Of a stretch of 10,828 nt of DNA, positions 6,281 to 10,828 are shown piece after piece. The stretch's first letter is position 1. Each line of letters starts with the position of its first letter. A model generated the notes under the pieces. The model did no database searches and had not been told where the DNA came from. It saw only the letters and a program-made list of their open reading frames with translations. The translations under genes and the position numbers were made by a program. Source of the stretch: an uncultured Clostridia bacterium (GTDB taxonomy: Bacteria > Bacillota > Clostridia > Christensenellales > Borkfalkiaceae). The stretch lies in the NCBI GenBank assembly GCA_946540675.1, contig CAMNIW010000028.1, positions 1-10,828 on the forward strand, in the 5' to 3' direction.

Positions 6281-6505
6281 ATGAAAATAGCCAACATAAT
6301 AGCCTATATTCTCGTTATTCTCGGCGCGATAAACTGGGGACTTTTCGGGTTGTTCAACTTCAACCTTGTTTCGGTCATATTCGGCGGAGCAAGAGTTATA
6401 GGGTCTATAATCGTCTACTCCATCATAGCGGTAGCGGCTTTATGGCTCGTTATATCTCCGTTTATAACGCACGGAAAACTTATGATGGTCGGCGAAGACG
6501 ACTGA
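6281..6505 (+). CDS. DUF378 family small membrane protein
   Basis: A 74-residue protein that is almost entirely two hydrophobic helices (about 4-25 and 39-61) joined by a short F-N-L-V-S-V-I-F-G loop, ending in an acidic tail. The N-terminal I-L-G-A-I-N-W-G-L-F-G stretch and the overall size are typical of DUF378 (YuzA-like) proteins, which have no established function. The start is strongly supported by AAGGAGG 8 bases before the ATG. It lies 60 bases after the pseudouridine synthase stop; read-through from that gene or a local promoter are both possible, and I see no convincing -35/-10 pair in the gap. Confidence 0.9.
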   Translation: MKIANIIAYILVILGAINWGLFGLFNFNLVSVIFGGARVIGSIIVYSIIAVAALWLVISPFITHGKLMMVGEDD

Positions 6506-6518
6506 TTTTTGACATAAT

Positions 6519-6580
6519 AAGAGAGATCGTTCGATTTTGCAAAAGGTTTTTACGCGCAAATTCGCGGGCGATCTCTTTTA
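6519..6580 (+). terminator. Probable terminator of the DUF378 gene with an unusually large apical region
   Basis: AAGAGAGATCG (6519-6529) pairs with 6569-6579 as an 11-bp stem with one G-T pair, and the right arm itself ends in TTTT. The 39-base loop holds a smaller stem (CGCG 6553-6556 with 6563-6566) and the palindrome TTTTGCAAAA (6535-6544). The large loop lowers confidence. Confidence 0.55.
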
Positions 6581-6613
6581 TTTTGCAAATTTTCAAAAAC
6601 TACGGTAAATTCC

Positions 6614-6642
6614 TTTACAAATAAAATATATTTTGATAAAAT
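6614..6642 (+). promoter_or_regulatory. Promoter of the tRNA-Val gene
   Basis: TTTACA (6614-6619) and TAAAAT (6637-6642) are separated by 17 bases, with TGA directly before the -10 box. Expected +1 near 6649 gives a six-base 5' leader before the mature tRNA end. Confidence 0.75.
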
Positions 6643-6654
6643 AATATTGCCTTT

Positions 6655-6731
6655 GGGGACGTAGCTCAGCTGGTTAGAGCGCTTCCTTGACATGGAAGAG
6701 GTCATAGGTTCGAGTCCTACCGCCCCCACCA
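6655..6731 (+). tRNA. tRNA-Val (anticodon GAC), CCA encoded
   Basis: A complete cloverleaf: acceptor 6655-6661 with 6721-6727, D-arm with the TAGCTCAG...GGTTAGAGC pattern, anticodon stem CTTCC/GGAAG (6682-6686, 6694-6698) around loop TTGACAT with anticodon GAC at 6689-6691, a five-base variable loop, T-loop TTCGAGT (6709-6715), discriminator A6728 and CCA 6729-6731. It reads GUC and GUU valine codons. Two A-C mismatches are visible: A6659-C6723 in the acceptor stem and A6704-C6720 at the base of the T-stem. Both would be A-U pairs if the 3' strand carried T. The gene has its own promoter and an immediate terminator, so it is a single transcription unit. Confidence 0.95.
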
Positions 6732-6736
6732 TTATC

Positions 6737-6767
6737 AAATCTCACCTGATAAGGTGAGATTTTTTTT
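6737..6767 (+). terminator. Intrinsic terminator of the tRNA-Val gene
   Basis: A perfect 11-bp stem (6737-6747 with 6752-6762) with the tetraloop GATA runs into eight T (6760-6767), starting five bases after the CCA end. Confidence 0.95.
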
Positions 6768-6793
6768 ACGGGGGTCGGTCGGCTGACGAAATA

Positions 6794-6833
6794 ACGTAGC
6801 GCTCCGCTTCTCTTCGCTCACCGTCCTACCGCC
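6794..6833 (+). pseudogene. Possible shrunken tRNA-Val remnant or tRNA-derived repeat
   Basis: Three blocks of the tRNA-Val gene recur here in the same order: ACGTAGC (6794-6800, tRNA 6659-6665), CGCTTC (6805-6810, tRNA 6680-6685) and GTCCTACCGCC (6823-6833, tRNA 6714-6724). The copy spans 40 bases against 66 in the tRNA and cannot fold as one. It may be an internally deleted tandem copy or the trace of an integration at the tRNA 3' end. The comparison is by eye. The rest of 6768-6926 shows no gene. Confidence 0.4.
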
Positions 6834-6926
6834 TGACGTAAGTAATACGACTACCGATGATAAATCAGCGTCTACTCCTTTATAAAAGACCGCTTAAAGG
6901 CAAATATCCAAATGAATTACGGATAC

Positions 6927-6955
6927 TTGACTCTTTAATAACCGTATGATATAAT
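6927..6955 (+). promoter_or_regulatory. Near-consensus extended -10 promoter
   Basis: TTGACT (6927-6932) and a perfect TATAAT (6950-6955) are separated by 17 bases, with TGA (6947-6949) making an extended -10 element. Expected +1 is G6962. This is among the strongest-looking promoters in the window, yet no start codon follows for about 140-155 bases. Confidence 0.85.
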
Positions 6956-6961
6956 AAAAAA

Positions 6962-7040
6962 GTAGCCACCGGGTTACGCAACCGACGTTCGGTCCGATAC
7001 CTCCGTTAGGTCTTAGAAGGAGATTCGATTTCTAAGCAAC
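6962..7040 (+). ncRNA. Candidate structured leader or small RNA of unknown family
   Basis: From the predicted +1 the transcript can form several small hairpins: GGTT/AACC (6972-6975, 6980-6983), extendable outward by ACCG/CGGT (6968-6971, 6990-6993); an alternative ACCGA/TCGGT (6981-6985, 6989-6993) that excludes the first; ACCT/AGGT (6999-7002, 7008-7011); and CTTAGAA/TTCTAAG (7012-7018, 7030-7036), whose loop shows GGAG. No start codon that could open a reading frame is near that GGAG. I do not recognise a known riboswitch, T-box, SRP or 6S pattern. There is no U-tract directly after the last stem, so this may be the 5' leader of the GNAT gene rather than a free RNA. The 3' end is uncertain. 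Confidence 0.5.
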
Positions 7041-7117
7041 AATATCTTTATATTATAATTTTACCGATTTACACAAATGCGCATATTTTTGAAATAATAT
7101 TGACGGGGAAAATTACT

Positions 7118-7693
7118 GTGAATACGAAAATCGACATCACGGACGTCGTCCTTTATACCGAAAGACTCACGCTTCGCCCGTGGAAACAGGCGGATCTGAA
7201 AGACTTTTTCGAGTATGCGTCCGTCGACGGAGTCGGTCAACCGGCAGGCTGGAAACCGCACGAAAATATAGAAGAATCCCAAAAAATTCTGAACGAGTTT
7301 ATTGAAAACAAGAAAACTTTTGCTATCGTATATCAAGGTAAAGTCATAGGTTCGATCGGTATAGAAGAATACGACGAGAAAAAATATCCCGAATTTTCAG
7401 ATAAGCAATGTCGAGAAATAGGATTTGCCCTGTCGAAAGAATATTGGGGACGCGGTCTTATGCCCGAAGCCGTAAAAGAGATAATCGCTTTTCTCTTTGA
7501 AACGGTCGGGCTTGACGTTATATTATGCGGACATTTTTTGTCTAACAAACGATCGGCGAGAGTGCAAGAAAAATGCGGTTTTACACACTATTCTTACGGC
7601 ACTTATAAAACAAGATTAAACACGGTCGAAAAAGACGAAACAAATATTCTCACAAAACAACAGTGGCTGAATAAAACCAATAAAAAAGGTTGA
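7118..7693 (+). CDS. GNAT-family N-acetyltransferase (RimJ/RimL-like)
   Basis: A 191-residue acetyltransferase of the Acetyltransf_3 (RimJ/RimL) type. It begins with T-E-R-L-T-L-R-P-W (14-22), has V-I-G-S-I-G-I for beta strand 4, and carries the acetyl-CoA pyrophosphate loop W-G-R-G-L (110-114) after I-G-F-A-L-S-K-E-Y. The late motif N-K-R-S-A-R-V-Q-E-K-C-G-F (143-155) is also typical. Such enzymes acetylate protein N-termini, small metabolites or antibiotics; the substrate here is not deducible. I chose GTG at 7118 because GGGG lies about 10 bases upstream. A TTG at 7100 in the same frame would add six residues but lacks a Shine-Dalgarno. The gene has a long structured upstream region (6962-7117). 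Its TGA (7691-7693) lies within the stem of the shared terminator. Confidence 0.9.
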   Translation: MNTKIDITDVVLYTERLTLRPWKQADLKDFFEYASVDGVGQPAGWKPHENIEESQKILNEFIENKKTFAIVYQGKVIGSIGIEEYDEKKYPEFSDKQCREIGFALSKEYWGRGLMPEAVKEIIAFLFETVGLDVILCGHFLSNKRSARVQEKCGFTHYSYGTYKTRLNTVEKDETNILTKQQWLNKTNKKG

Positions 7694-7720
7694 AATCCGA
7701 AACGGATCTCAACCTTTTTT
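7682..7720. terminator. Bidirectional terminator between GNAT and rubrerythrin genes
   Basis: AAAAAAGGTTGA (7682-7693) pairs with TCAACCTTTTTT (7709-7720). After one A-C mismatch the stem continues with ATCCG/CGGAT (7695-7699, 7703-7707) around an AAA loop. The A- and T-runs at its ends let it act on both strands. Confidence 0.93.
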
Positions 7721-7734
7721 GTTTTAAGATAATC

Positions 7735-8280
7735 TTATTTGCCGAAATAGCGATCGAGAAGACCTTTGAACGCCTTGCCGTGACGCGCTTCATCGCGACC
7801 CATCTCGTGTACCGAATCGTGGATAGCGTCGAGATTGAGCGCTTTCGCCTTCTTCGCAAGATCGGTCTTACCTGCGGTCGCGCCGTTTTCAGCCGCTACG
7901 CGAAGTTCGAGATTCTTCTTCGTGGAGTCGGTGACGACTTCGCCAAGCATTTCCGCAAATCTCGAAGCGTGATCCGCTTCTTCATAAGCCGCTTTTTCGA
8001 AATACATACCGACTTCGGGATAACCTTCTCTGTAAGCGACTCTCGCCATGGCAAGATACATACCCACTTCGCTGCACTCGCCTTCAAAGTTCATTCTGAG
8101 ACCTTTTTTGATCTCTTCGTCGACGTCTTTGGCAACTCCGACGACGTGTTCCGCCGCCCAAGTCATCTCTTCGTCCTGTACGGTGAATTTTTCACCCGGA
8201 CATTTACAAATCGGACATATTTCAGGGGCTTCATCCCCTTCGTGAACGTATCCGCAAATGGGACATACATACTTCTTCAT
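7735..8280 (-). CDS. Reverse rubrerythrin (N-terminal rubredoxin, C-terminal diiron domain)
   Basis: A 181-residue protein. A rubredoxin-like FeS4 domain comes first, with C-P-I-C-G (Cys6, Cys9) and C-P-I-C-K (Cys22, Cys25). A ferritin-like four-helix domain follows, with E-x-x-H ligands E-E-A-D-H (Glu101, His104) and D-E-A-R-H (Glu164, His167), plus other helix glutamates such as Glu67, Glu131 and Glu159. This order is the reverse of classical rubrerythrin and matches the clostridial reverse rubrerythrins, which reduce hydrogen peroxide and help scavenge oxygen using NADH-derived electrons. It is a cytosolic defence of strict anaerobes. The ATG at 8280-8278 has GGAGG six bases upstream. It has its own promoter inside the end of the upstream transporter gene. 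In Clostridium such genes belong to the PerR regulon, but I see no clear PerR box here. Confidence 0.95.
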   Translation of the reverse strand: MKKYVCPICGYVHEGDEAPEICPICKCPGEKFTVQDEEMTWAAEHVVGVAKDVDEEIKKGLRMNFEGECSEVGMYLAMARVAYREGYPEVGMYFEKAAYEEADHASRFAEMLGEVVTDSTKKNLELRVAAENGATAGKTDLAKKAKALNLDAIHDSVHEMGRDEARHGKAFKGLLDRYFGK

Positions 8281-8293
8281 ATTTAACCTCCAA

Positions 8294-8311
8294 AAATAAA
8301 TAGTTTTATTT
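8294..8311 (-). repeat. AT-rich inverted repeat at the 5' end of the rubrerythrin mRNA
   Basis: AAATAAA (8294-8300) and TTTATTT (8305-8311) form a 7-bp perfect inverted repeat around TAGT. It lies between the expected +1 (about 8313) and the Shine-Dalgarno (8291-8287). It could be an operator or a 5' stem-loop; AT-rich sequence makes chance occurrence possible. Confidence 0.4.
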
Positions 8312-8319
8312 CTGTTCTA

Positions 8320-8348
8320 ATTTTAACATTGTGTGCTGTCGCTGTCAA
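8320..8348 (-). promoter_or_regulatory. Promoter of the rubrerythrin gene, overlapping the end of the transporter gene
   Basis: On the minus strand TTGACA (8348-8343) and TAAAAT (8325-8320) are separated by 17 bases, with TGT directly before the -10 box. The -35 box is inside the EamA-transporter coding sequence and the -10 box covers its TAA stop (8325-8323). Expected leader is about 33 bases. Confidence 0.85.
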
Positions 8349-9282
8349 CGTTTTTTTCAATATTTTGCCTTCGCCTTAATACGACCGTTATAATCTCGTT
8401 CAGTATCTCGGCGATAAAAATAATTACGAACCCTATGATCATAAACACCGTCAAGGTCGTACCGCCGAGTATCAAATCGAATATAACGGCAAAAACGCCT
8501 TCAAGGCTCAATATAAGCGCAGCCGTAACGTGCGAAACGGATTTTTGTCCGTACATCTGTCCGAATTGCGCAAAACACGTGGCGACAAGTCCGAGATACA
8601 GTATTTTCCACACCGCTTCTCCGTCAATCGAAAAATCGGCGTAGTATATGGGGAATTCCGCCACCGCTGTAAGTATACTGAACAAAATCGCCGTAGTCAG
8701 AAGTTCGATGAACAAAAGACAAACGGGATCGTCTTCCTTTGAGTATTTATCTATAAAGACAATTTGCAACGCATAAAAAAACCCGCAGGACACCGACAAC
8801 GCGTTGCCGAGAAGTTCGGACCCCGGCGCGGTTTCGTCTTTGCCTATAAGCGCGACGAGCGCTATACCGCAAAGACATAAAATCGCTGATATAACGTTTA
8901 CCGCACTCGGTCTTTTTTTAATAAAAATCCACGCCAAAAACGGCGTCATCATACAGTAACTCGCCGTTAAAAACGCGTTTTCGGACGCGGTCGTGTTTTC
9001 AAGTCCCCACGTTTGTACGGCGTAAGCGCAAAACAGTATCGCACCGAGAATCACGCCGCGCATAAACGTGTTTTTGCTCATTTTCTTTATTTTGCCGAAG
9101 CCTATCAGTCCTATCACTGGTACGGCTATAAGAAACCGCGCCGCAAGAATAAAAAATTTGAAATGTCCGTTACCGAGTTTGTCGAGCGTGTCTTTGAGAA
9201 TTATGAACGAACTGCCCCAAATTACCGTAGTGAGTAAAAGCAGGACTTTACCTATAATACCTTTTTTTGCTTGATTTAACAT
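8323..9282 (-). CDS. EamA-family (DMT superfamily) transporter
   Basis: A 319-residue membrane protein with the duplicated EamA architecture, about ten hydrophobic helices in two halves of five. The first half opens with T-V-I-W-G-S-S-F-I (18-26), the usual W-G-x-x-F signature, and has A-S-E-N-A-F-L-T-A-S-Y in the third/fourth helix region. The second half shows A-A-L-I-L-S-L-E-G-V-F-A, the repeat-typical motif. Members export or import amino acids, metabolites or drugs, with substrates unpredictable from sequence. The ATG at 9282-9280 has only a weak GAG-like Shine-Dalgarno. It lies 61 bases downstream of rpmF with a terminator-like hairpin between, so it may depend on read-through. A charged C-terminal tail follows the last helix. 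Confidence 0.93.
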   Translation of the reverse strand: MLNQAKKGIIGKVLLLLTTVIWGSSFIILKDTLDKLGNGHFKFFILAARFLIAVPVIGLIGFGKIKKMSKNTFMRGVILGAILFCAYAVQTWGLENTTASENAFLTASYCMMTPFLAWIFIKKRPSAVNVISAILCLCGIALVALIGKDETAPGSELLGNALSVSCGFFYALQIVFIDKYSKEDDPVCLLFIELLTTAILFSILTAVAEFPIYYADFSIDGEAVWKILYLGLVATCFAQFGQMYGQKSVSHVTAALILSLEGVFAVIFDLILGGTTLTVFMIIGFVIIFIAEILNEIITVVLRRRQNIEKNVDSDSTQC

Positions 9283-9290
9283 ACTCGCTC

Positions 9291-9327
9291 TTTTACGAAA
9301 ATAAGGCGAATAGCAACGCTATCCGCC
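9291..9327 (-). terminator. Terminator or attenuator after rpmF
   Basis: A 10-bp stem with one G-T pair (9327-9318 with 9314-9305) and a three-base loop is followed on the minus strand by TTATTTT. The imperfect T-tract suggests partial termination, allowing read-through into the transporter gene, for which no separate promoter was found. Confidence 0.75.
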
Positions 9328-9343
9328 CTCACTTTTGTGAACT

Positions 9344-9544
9344 TTATTCAGCCTTTTCTTCTTTAACGGTCTTGTCTACAACCAAAACTCCGTCATAGTA
9401 TCCGCACTTCGGGCAAACTTTATGAGCCGCTTTGAGTTCGTGACATTGAGGACATTCCACCAACGTGGGAACTTTTGCCTTGTAATTGTTTGCAAATCTC
9501 TTGTTTCCTCTTTGCTTGGAAACCTTATGCTTAGGAACTGCCAT
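9344..9544 (-). CDS. rpmF: 50S ribosomal protein L32 (zinc-binding form)
   Basis: A 66-residue protein beginning M-A-V-P-K-H-K-V-S-K, the standard L32 N-terminus. A zinc ribbon is made by C-P-Q-C (Cys31, Cys34) and C-P-K-C (Cys44, Cys47), the so-called C+ form. It is a structural component of the large ribosomal subunit near the peptidyl transferase region. The length is slightly above the usual 57-60 residues because of an acidic-basic tail (K-T-V-K-E-E-K-A-E). The ATG at 9544-9542 has GAGGTG about 8 bases upstream. It follows the DUF177 gene by 26 bases, the conserved bacterial pairing. The fatty-acid gene plsX that often follows rpmF is absent; an EamA transporter is there instead. Confidence 0.98.
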   Translation of the reverse strand: MAVPKHKVSKQRGNKRFANNYKAKVPTLVECPQCHELKAAHKVCPKCGYYDGVLVVDKTVKEEKAE

Positions 9545-9570
9545 TTTTTATACACCTCGCTTGTGTTATG

Positions 9571-10008
9571 TTACTTATTGCAATCGCACTGCCCTTTGTT
9601 AAGATCGGCTCCGCACGTGGGGCATAGGCCCTTACAGTCATCTTTACAATAAACGGCGTAAGGAAGAGAAAGAATGATCTTGTCGTTTACCATATCGGTA
9701 AGATCCACCGTTTCTTTATAATAGGGATACGCCTCATCGTCCGAAGGAGAGAATTTCTCGTCAAACGGAACGACTTTTTCATATACGGTAGGAGTAAGAC
9801 ATCTCGAACATACGGTGTTTATCGAATACGATATTTCGCCGTTTACGAAAACGTCTTCGCCGTCGACCTCGAGTTCTCCCGTAACGGATACCGCACCCGA
9901 AAAGGAAGACTCCGGAAGCGTCAATAAAGCATCGTCCGCTTCGTAGTCGAAATGAAAGGAGCAACCGCTCTTACCTTTTAATCTCAGCCTTTTTATATCA
10001 ATGACCAT
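9571..10008 (-). CDS. DUF177 / YceD family protein
   Basis: A 145-residue protein of the DUF177 family, which is found next to rpmF across bacteria and has been linked to 23S rRNA or large-subunit biogenesis. Visible family traits are the central C-S-R-C-L (67-71) and the C-terminal D-C-K-G-L-C-P-T-C-G-A-D-L-N with further cysteines (C-D-C), a probable metal-binding knuckle. The ATG at 10008-10006 has no Shine-Dalgarno. A perfect-consensus promoter places +1 at about 10015, so the leader from this promoter is only about seven bases. The next in-frame region starts with M-V-I-D-I-K, normal for the family, so the start is probably right. It forms a unit with rpmF 26 bases downstream, and read-through from ackA is also possible. 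Confidence 0.94.
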   Translation of the reverse strand: MVIDIKRLRLKGKSGCSFHFDYEADDALLTLPESSFSGAVSVTGELEVDGEDVFVNGEISYSINTVCSRCLTPTVYEKVVPFDEKFSPSDDEAYPYYKETVDLTDMVNDKIILSLPYAVYCKDDCKGLCPTCGADLNKGQCDCNK

Positions 10009-10021
10009 ACAGACTTTGTAA

Positions 10022-10050
10022 ATTATATCTTATTTTTTCTATTATGTCAA
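10022..10050 (-). promoter_or_regulatory. Perfect-consensus promoter of the DUF177-rpmF unit
   Basis: On the minus strand TTGACA (10050-10045) and TATAAT (10027-10022) are separated by exactly 17 bases of A-rich spacer. Expected +1 is about 10015, seven bases before the ATG. Confidence 0.88.
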
Positions 10051-10053
10051 ATT

Positions 10054-10074
10054 TTTTAAGCCAAAATCTTAAAA
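10054..10074 (-). repeat. AT-rich inverted repeat between ackA and the DUF177 promoter
   Basis: TTTTAAG (10054-10060) and CTTAAAA (10068-10074) form a 7-bp perfect inverted repeat with a seven-base loop. It begins nine bases after the ackA stop and ends next to the -35 box. It may be a weak ackA terminator or an operator; the low GC and poor T-tract make termination doubtful. Confidence 0.4.
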
Positions 10075-10082
10075 TTGACCGA

Positions 10083-10828
10083 TTATTTTGCAAGACGTTC
10101 GGTATCTCTCGCGATGACCAACTCTTCATTGGTCGGAATAACGAGAATTTTGACTTTCGATCCCTTGCCGCTGACGTCGGTTATTCCGTCGCCTATGTGC
10201 GCGTTCTTTTCTTTATCGAGAACTATTCCCATAAATCCGAGATCGGAAACGATATCTTCTCTTACCGAAGCGTCGTGTTCGCCTATACCGGCGGTGAATA
10301 CCACGCAGTCTACTCCGCCGAGAGCAGCCGCGTAAGCGCCGAGATATTTCTTACAACTGTATTTGAATACGTCAAGCGCGAGTTCCGCCCTGTGATTTCC
10401 TTCTTTTGCCGCCGCGCTGAGATCCCTGAAATCCGAAGACACTCCGGAAAGTCCGCTTACGCCGGATTTCTTGTTGAGATAAGTCAACGTCTCCGAAAGG
10501 GTCATATTGTACTTGGTGGCGAGAAATTCCACGATCGCGGGATCGAGATCGCCCGATCTCGTGCCCATAGGCACGCCGCCGAGCGGAGTGAAACTCATGG
10601 AAGTGTCCATACTCTTGCCGCCTTTTACCGCGGATATGGAAGAACCGTTGCCGAGATGCATCGTTATCACTTTGAAATCGGGATCGTTTTCTCTTCCGAG
10701 ATACTTAGCGGCTTCGGAAGAAACAAACCTGTGGCTCGTTCCGTGGAAACCGTATCTCCTTACCTTATAATCGGTATACGCTTCGTAAGGTATGCCGTAT
10801 ATATAAGCCTTTTCGGGCATCGTCGAAT
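10083..10828 (-). CDS. ackA: Acetate kinase, C-terminal part (5' end outside window)
   Basis: About 248 C-terminal residues of a protein normally near 400; the frame is open at the right edge, and the first ATG inside the window (10820) is an internal Met in the known S/T-M-P-E-K-A-Y context. AckA interconverts acetate plus ATP with acetyl phosphate plus ADP, giving ATP during fermentation. Diagnostic blocks are R-R-Y-G-F-H-G-T-S-H (prosite-type signature with an active-site His), H-L-G-N-G-S-S (phosphate loop), the P-M-G-T-R-S-G-D-L-D-P stretch with the catalytic Arg, F-T-A-G-I-G-E-H (adenosine region) and P-T-N-E-E near the end. The catalytic Asp and Arg of the N-terminal half lie outside the window. 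It precedes DUF177-rpmF on the same strand, an order common in Clostridia; pta would be expected upstream. Confidence 0.97.
   Translation of the reverse strand, partial: STMPEKAYIYGIPYEAYTDYKVRRYGFHGTSHRFVSSEAAKYLGRENDPDFKVITMHLGNGSSISAVKGGKSMDTSMSFTPLGGVPMGTRSGDLDPAIVEFLATKYNMTLSETLTYLNKKSGVSGLSGVSSDFRDLSAAAKEGNHRAELALDVFKYSCKKYLGAYAAALGGVDCVVFTAGIGEHDASVREDIVSDLGFMGIVLDKEKNAHIGDGITDVSGKGSKVKILVIPTNEELVIARDTERLAK

Noticed and set aside
6768..7060. CRISPR array or insertion sequence remnant in the gene-poor stretch after the tRNA
   Set aside because: No regularly spaced repeats, no terminal inverted repeats and no transposase fragment in any frame; only the tRNA-like blocks and the structured RNA candidate are supported.
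7100..7117. TTG at 7100 as the GNAT start
   Set aside because: No Shine-Dalgarno lies before it, while GTG at 7118 has GGGG at a workable distance and keeps the whole conserved domain. Not fully excluded.
7690..8286. Plus-strand open frame (198 codons) opposite rubrerythrin
   Set aside because: It is the complement of a well-supported diiron protein and begins inside the terminator stem of the GNAT gene.

Overview
The window reads as a chromosomal segment of an anaerobic, low-to-mid GC Clostridia-type Firmicute, probably from an uncultured gut lineage. The evidence is an acetate kinase - DUF177 - rpmF cluster, a reverse rubrerythrin with an N-terminal rubredoxin domain, a zinc-ribbon form of ribosomal protein L32, a tRNA with encoded CCA, sigma-A-like TTGACA/TATAAT promoters with 17-18 base spacers, and many compact intrinsic terminators. 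A finer taxonomic placement cannot be made by eye. No transposase, CRISPR array, phage gene or toxin-antitoxin pair was seen.

Layout. Bases 1-486 (+) hold the C-terminus of a probable glycoside hydrolase, followed by a strong bidirectional terminator and an AEC-family transporter on the minus strand (542-1504). Next comes a two-gene minus-strand operon: a GT8 glycosyltransferase (3424-2465), then a PlsC-type acyltransferase (2452-1619). It diverges across about 240 bases from a plus-strand pair, a membrane-anchored XRE regulator (3665-4258) and a CrtO-like acyltransferase (4287-4853). This locus of one glycosyltransferase, two acyltransferases and one regulator looks like an envelope glycolipid module and is the best candidate for a little-described system. 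A nitroreductase (minus, 5398-4895) and an RsuA-family pseudouridine synthase (plus, 5510-6220) diverge from back-to-back promoters. A DUF378 membrane protein follows (6281-6505).

Bases 6614-7117 hold the RNA part of the window: a tRNA-Val(GAC) with its own promoter and terminator, a short stretch that looks like a shrunken tRNA copy, and then a near-consensus extended -10 promoter driving a hairpin-rich leader or small RNA upstream of a GNAT acetyltransferase gene (7118-7693). The rest is minus-strand: partial ackA (from beyond the right edge to 10083), DUF177/yceD, rpmF, an EamA-family transporter, and a reverse rubrerythrin driven by a promoter that lies inside the end of the transporter gene.

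The most notable regulatory pattern is translation start layout. Two genes (the XRE regulator and the pseudouridine synthase) have promoters whose expected +1 falls exactly on the A of the ATG, with no Shine-Dalgarno. The DUF177 gene has a perfect-consensus promoter leaving only about 7 bases of leader. Neighbouring genes have ordinary Shine-Dalgarno sites, so leadered and apparently leaderless starts are mixed here. Promoter, terminator and hairpin calls are read by eye.
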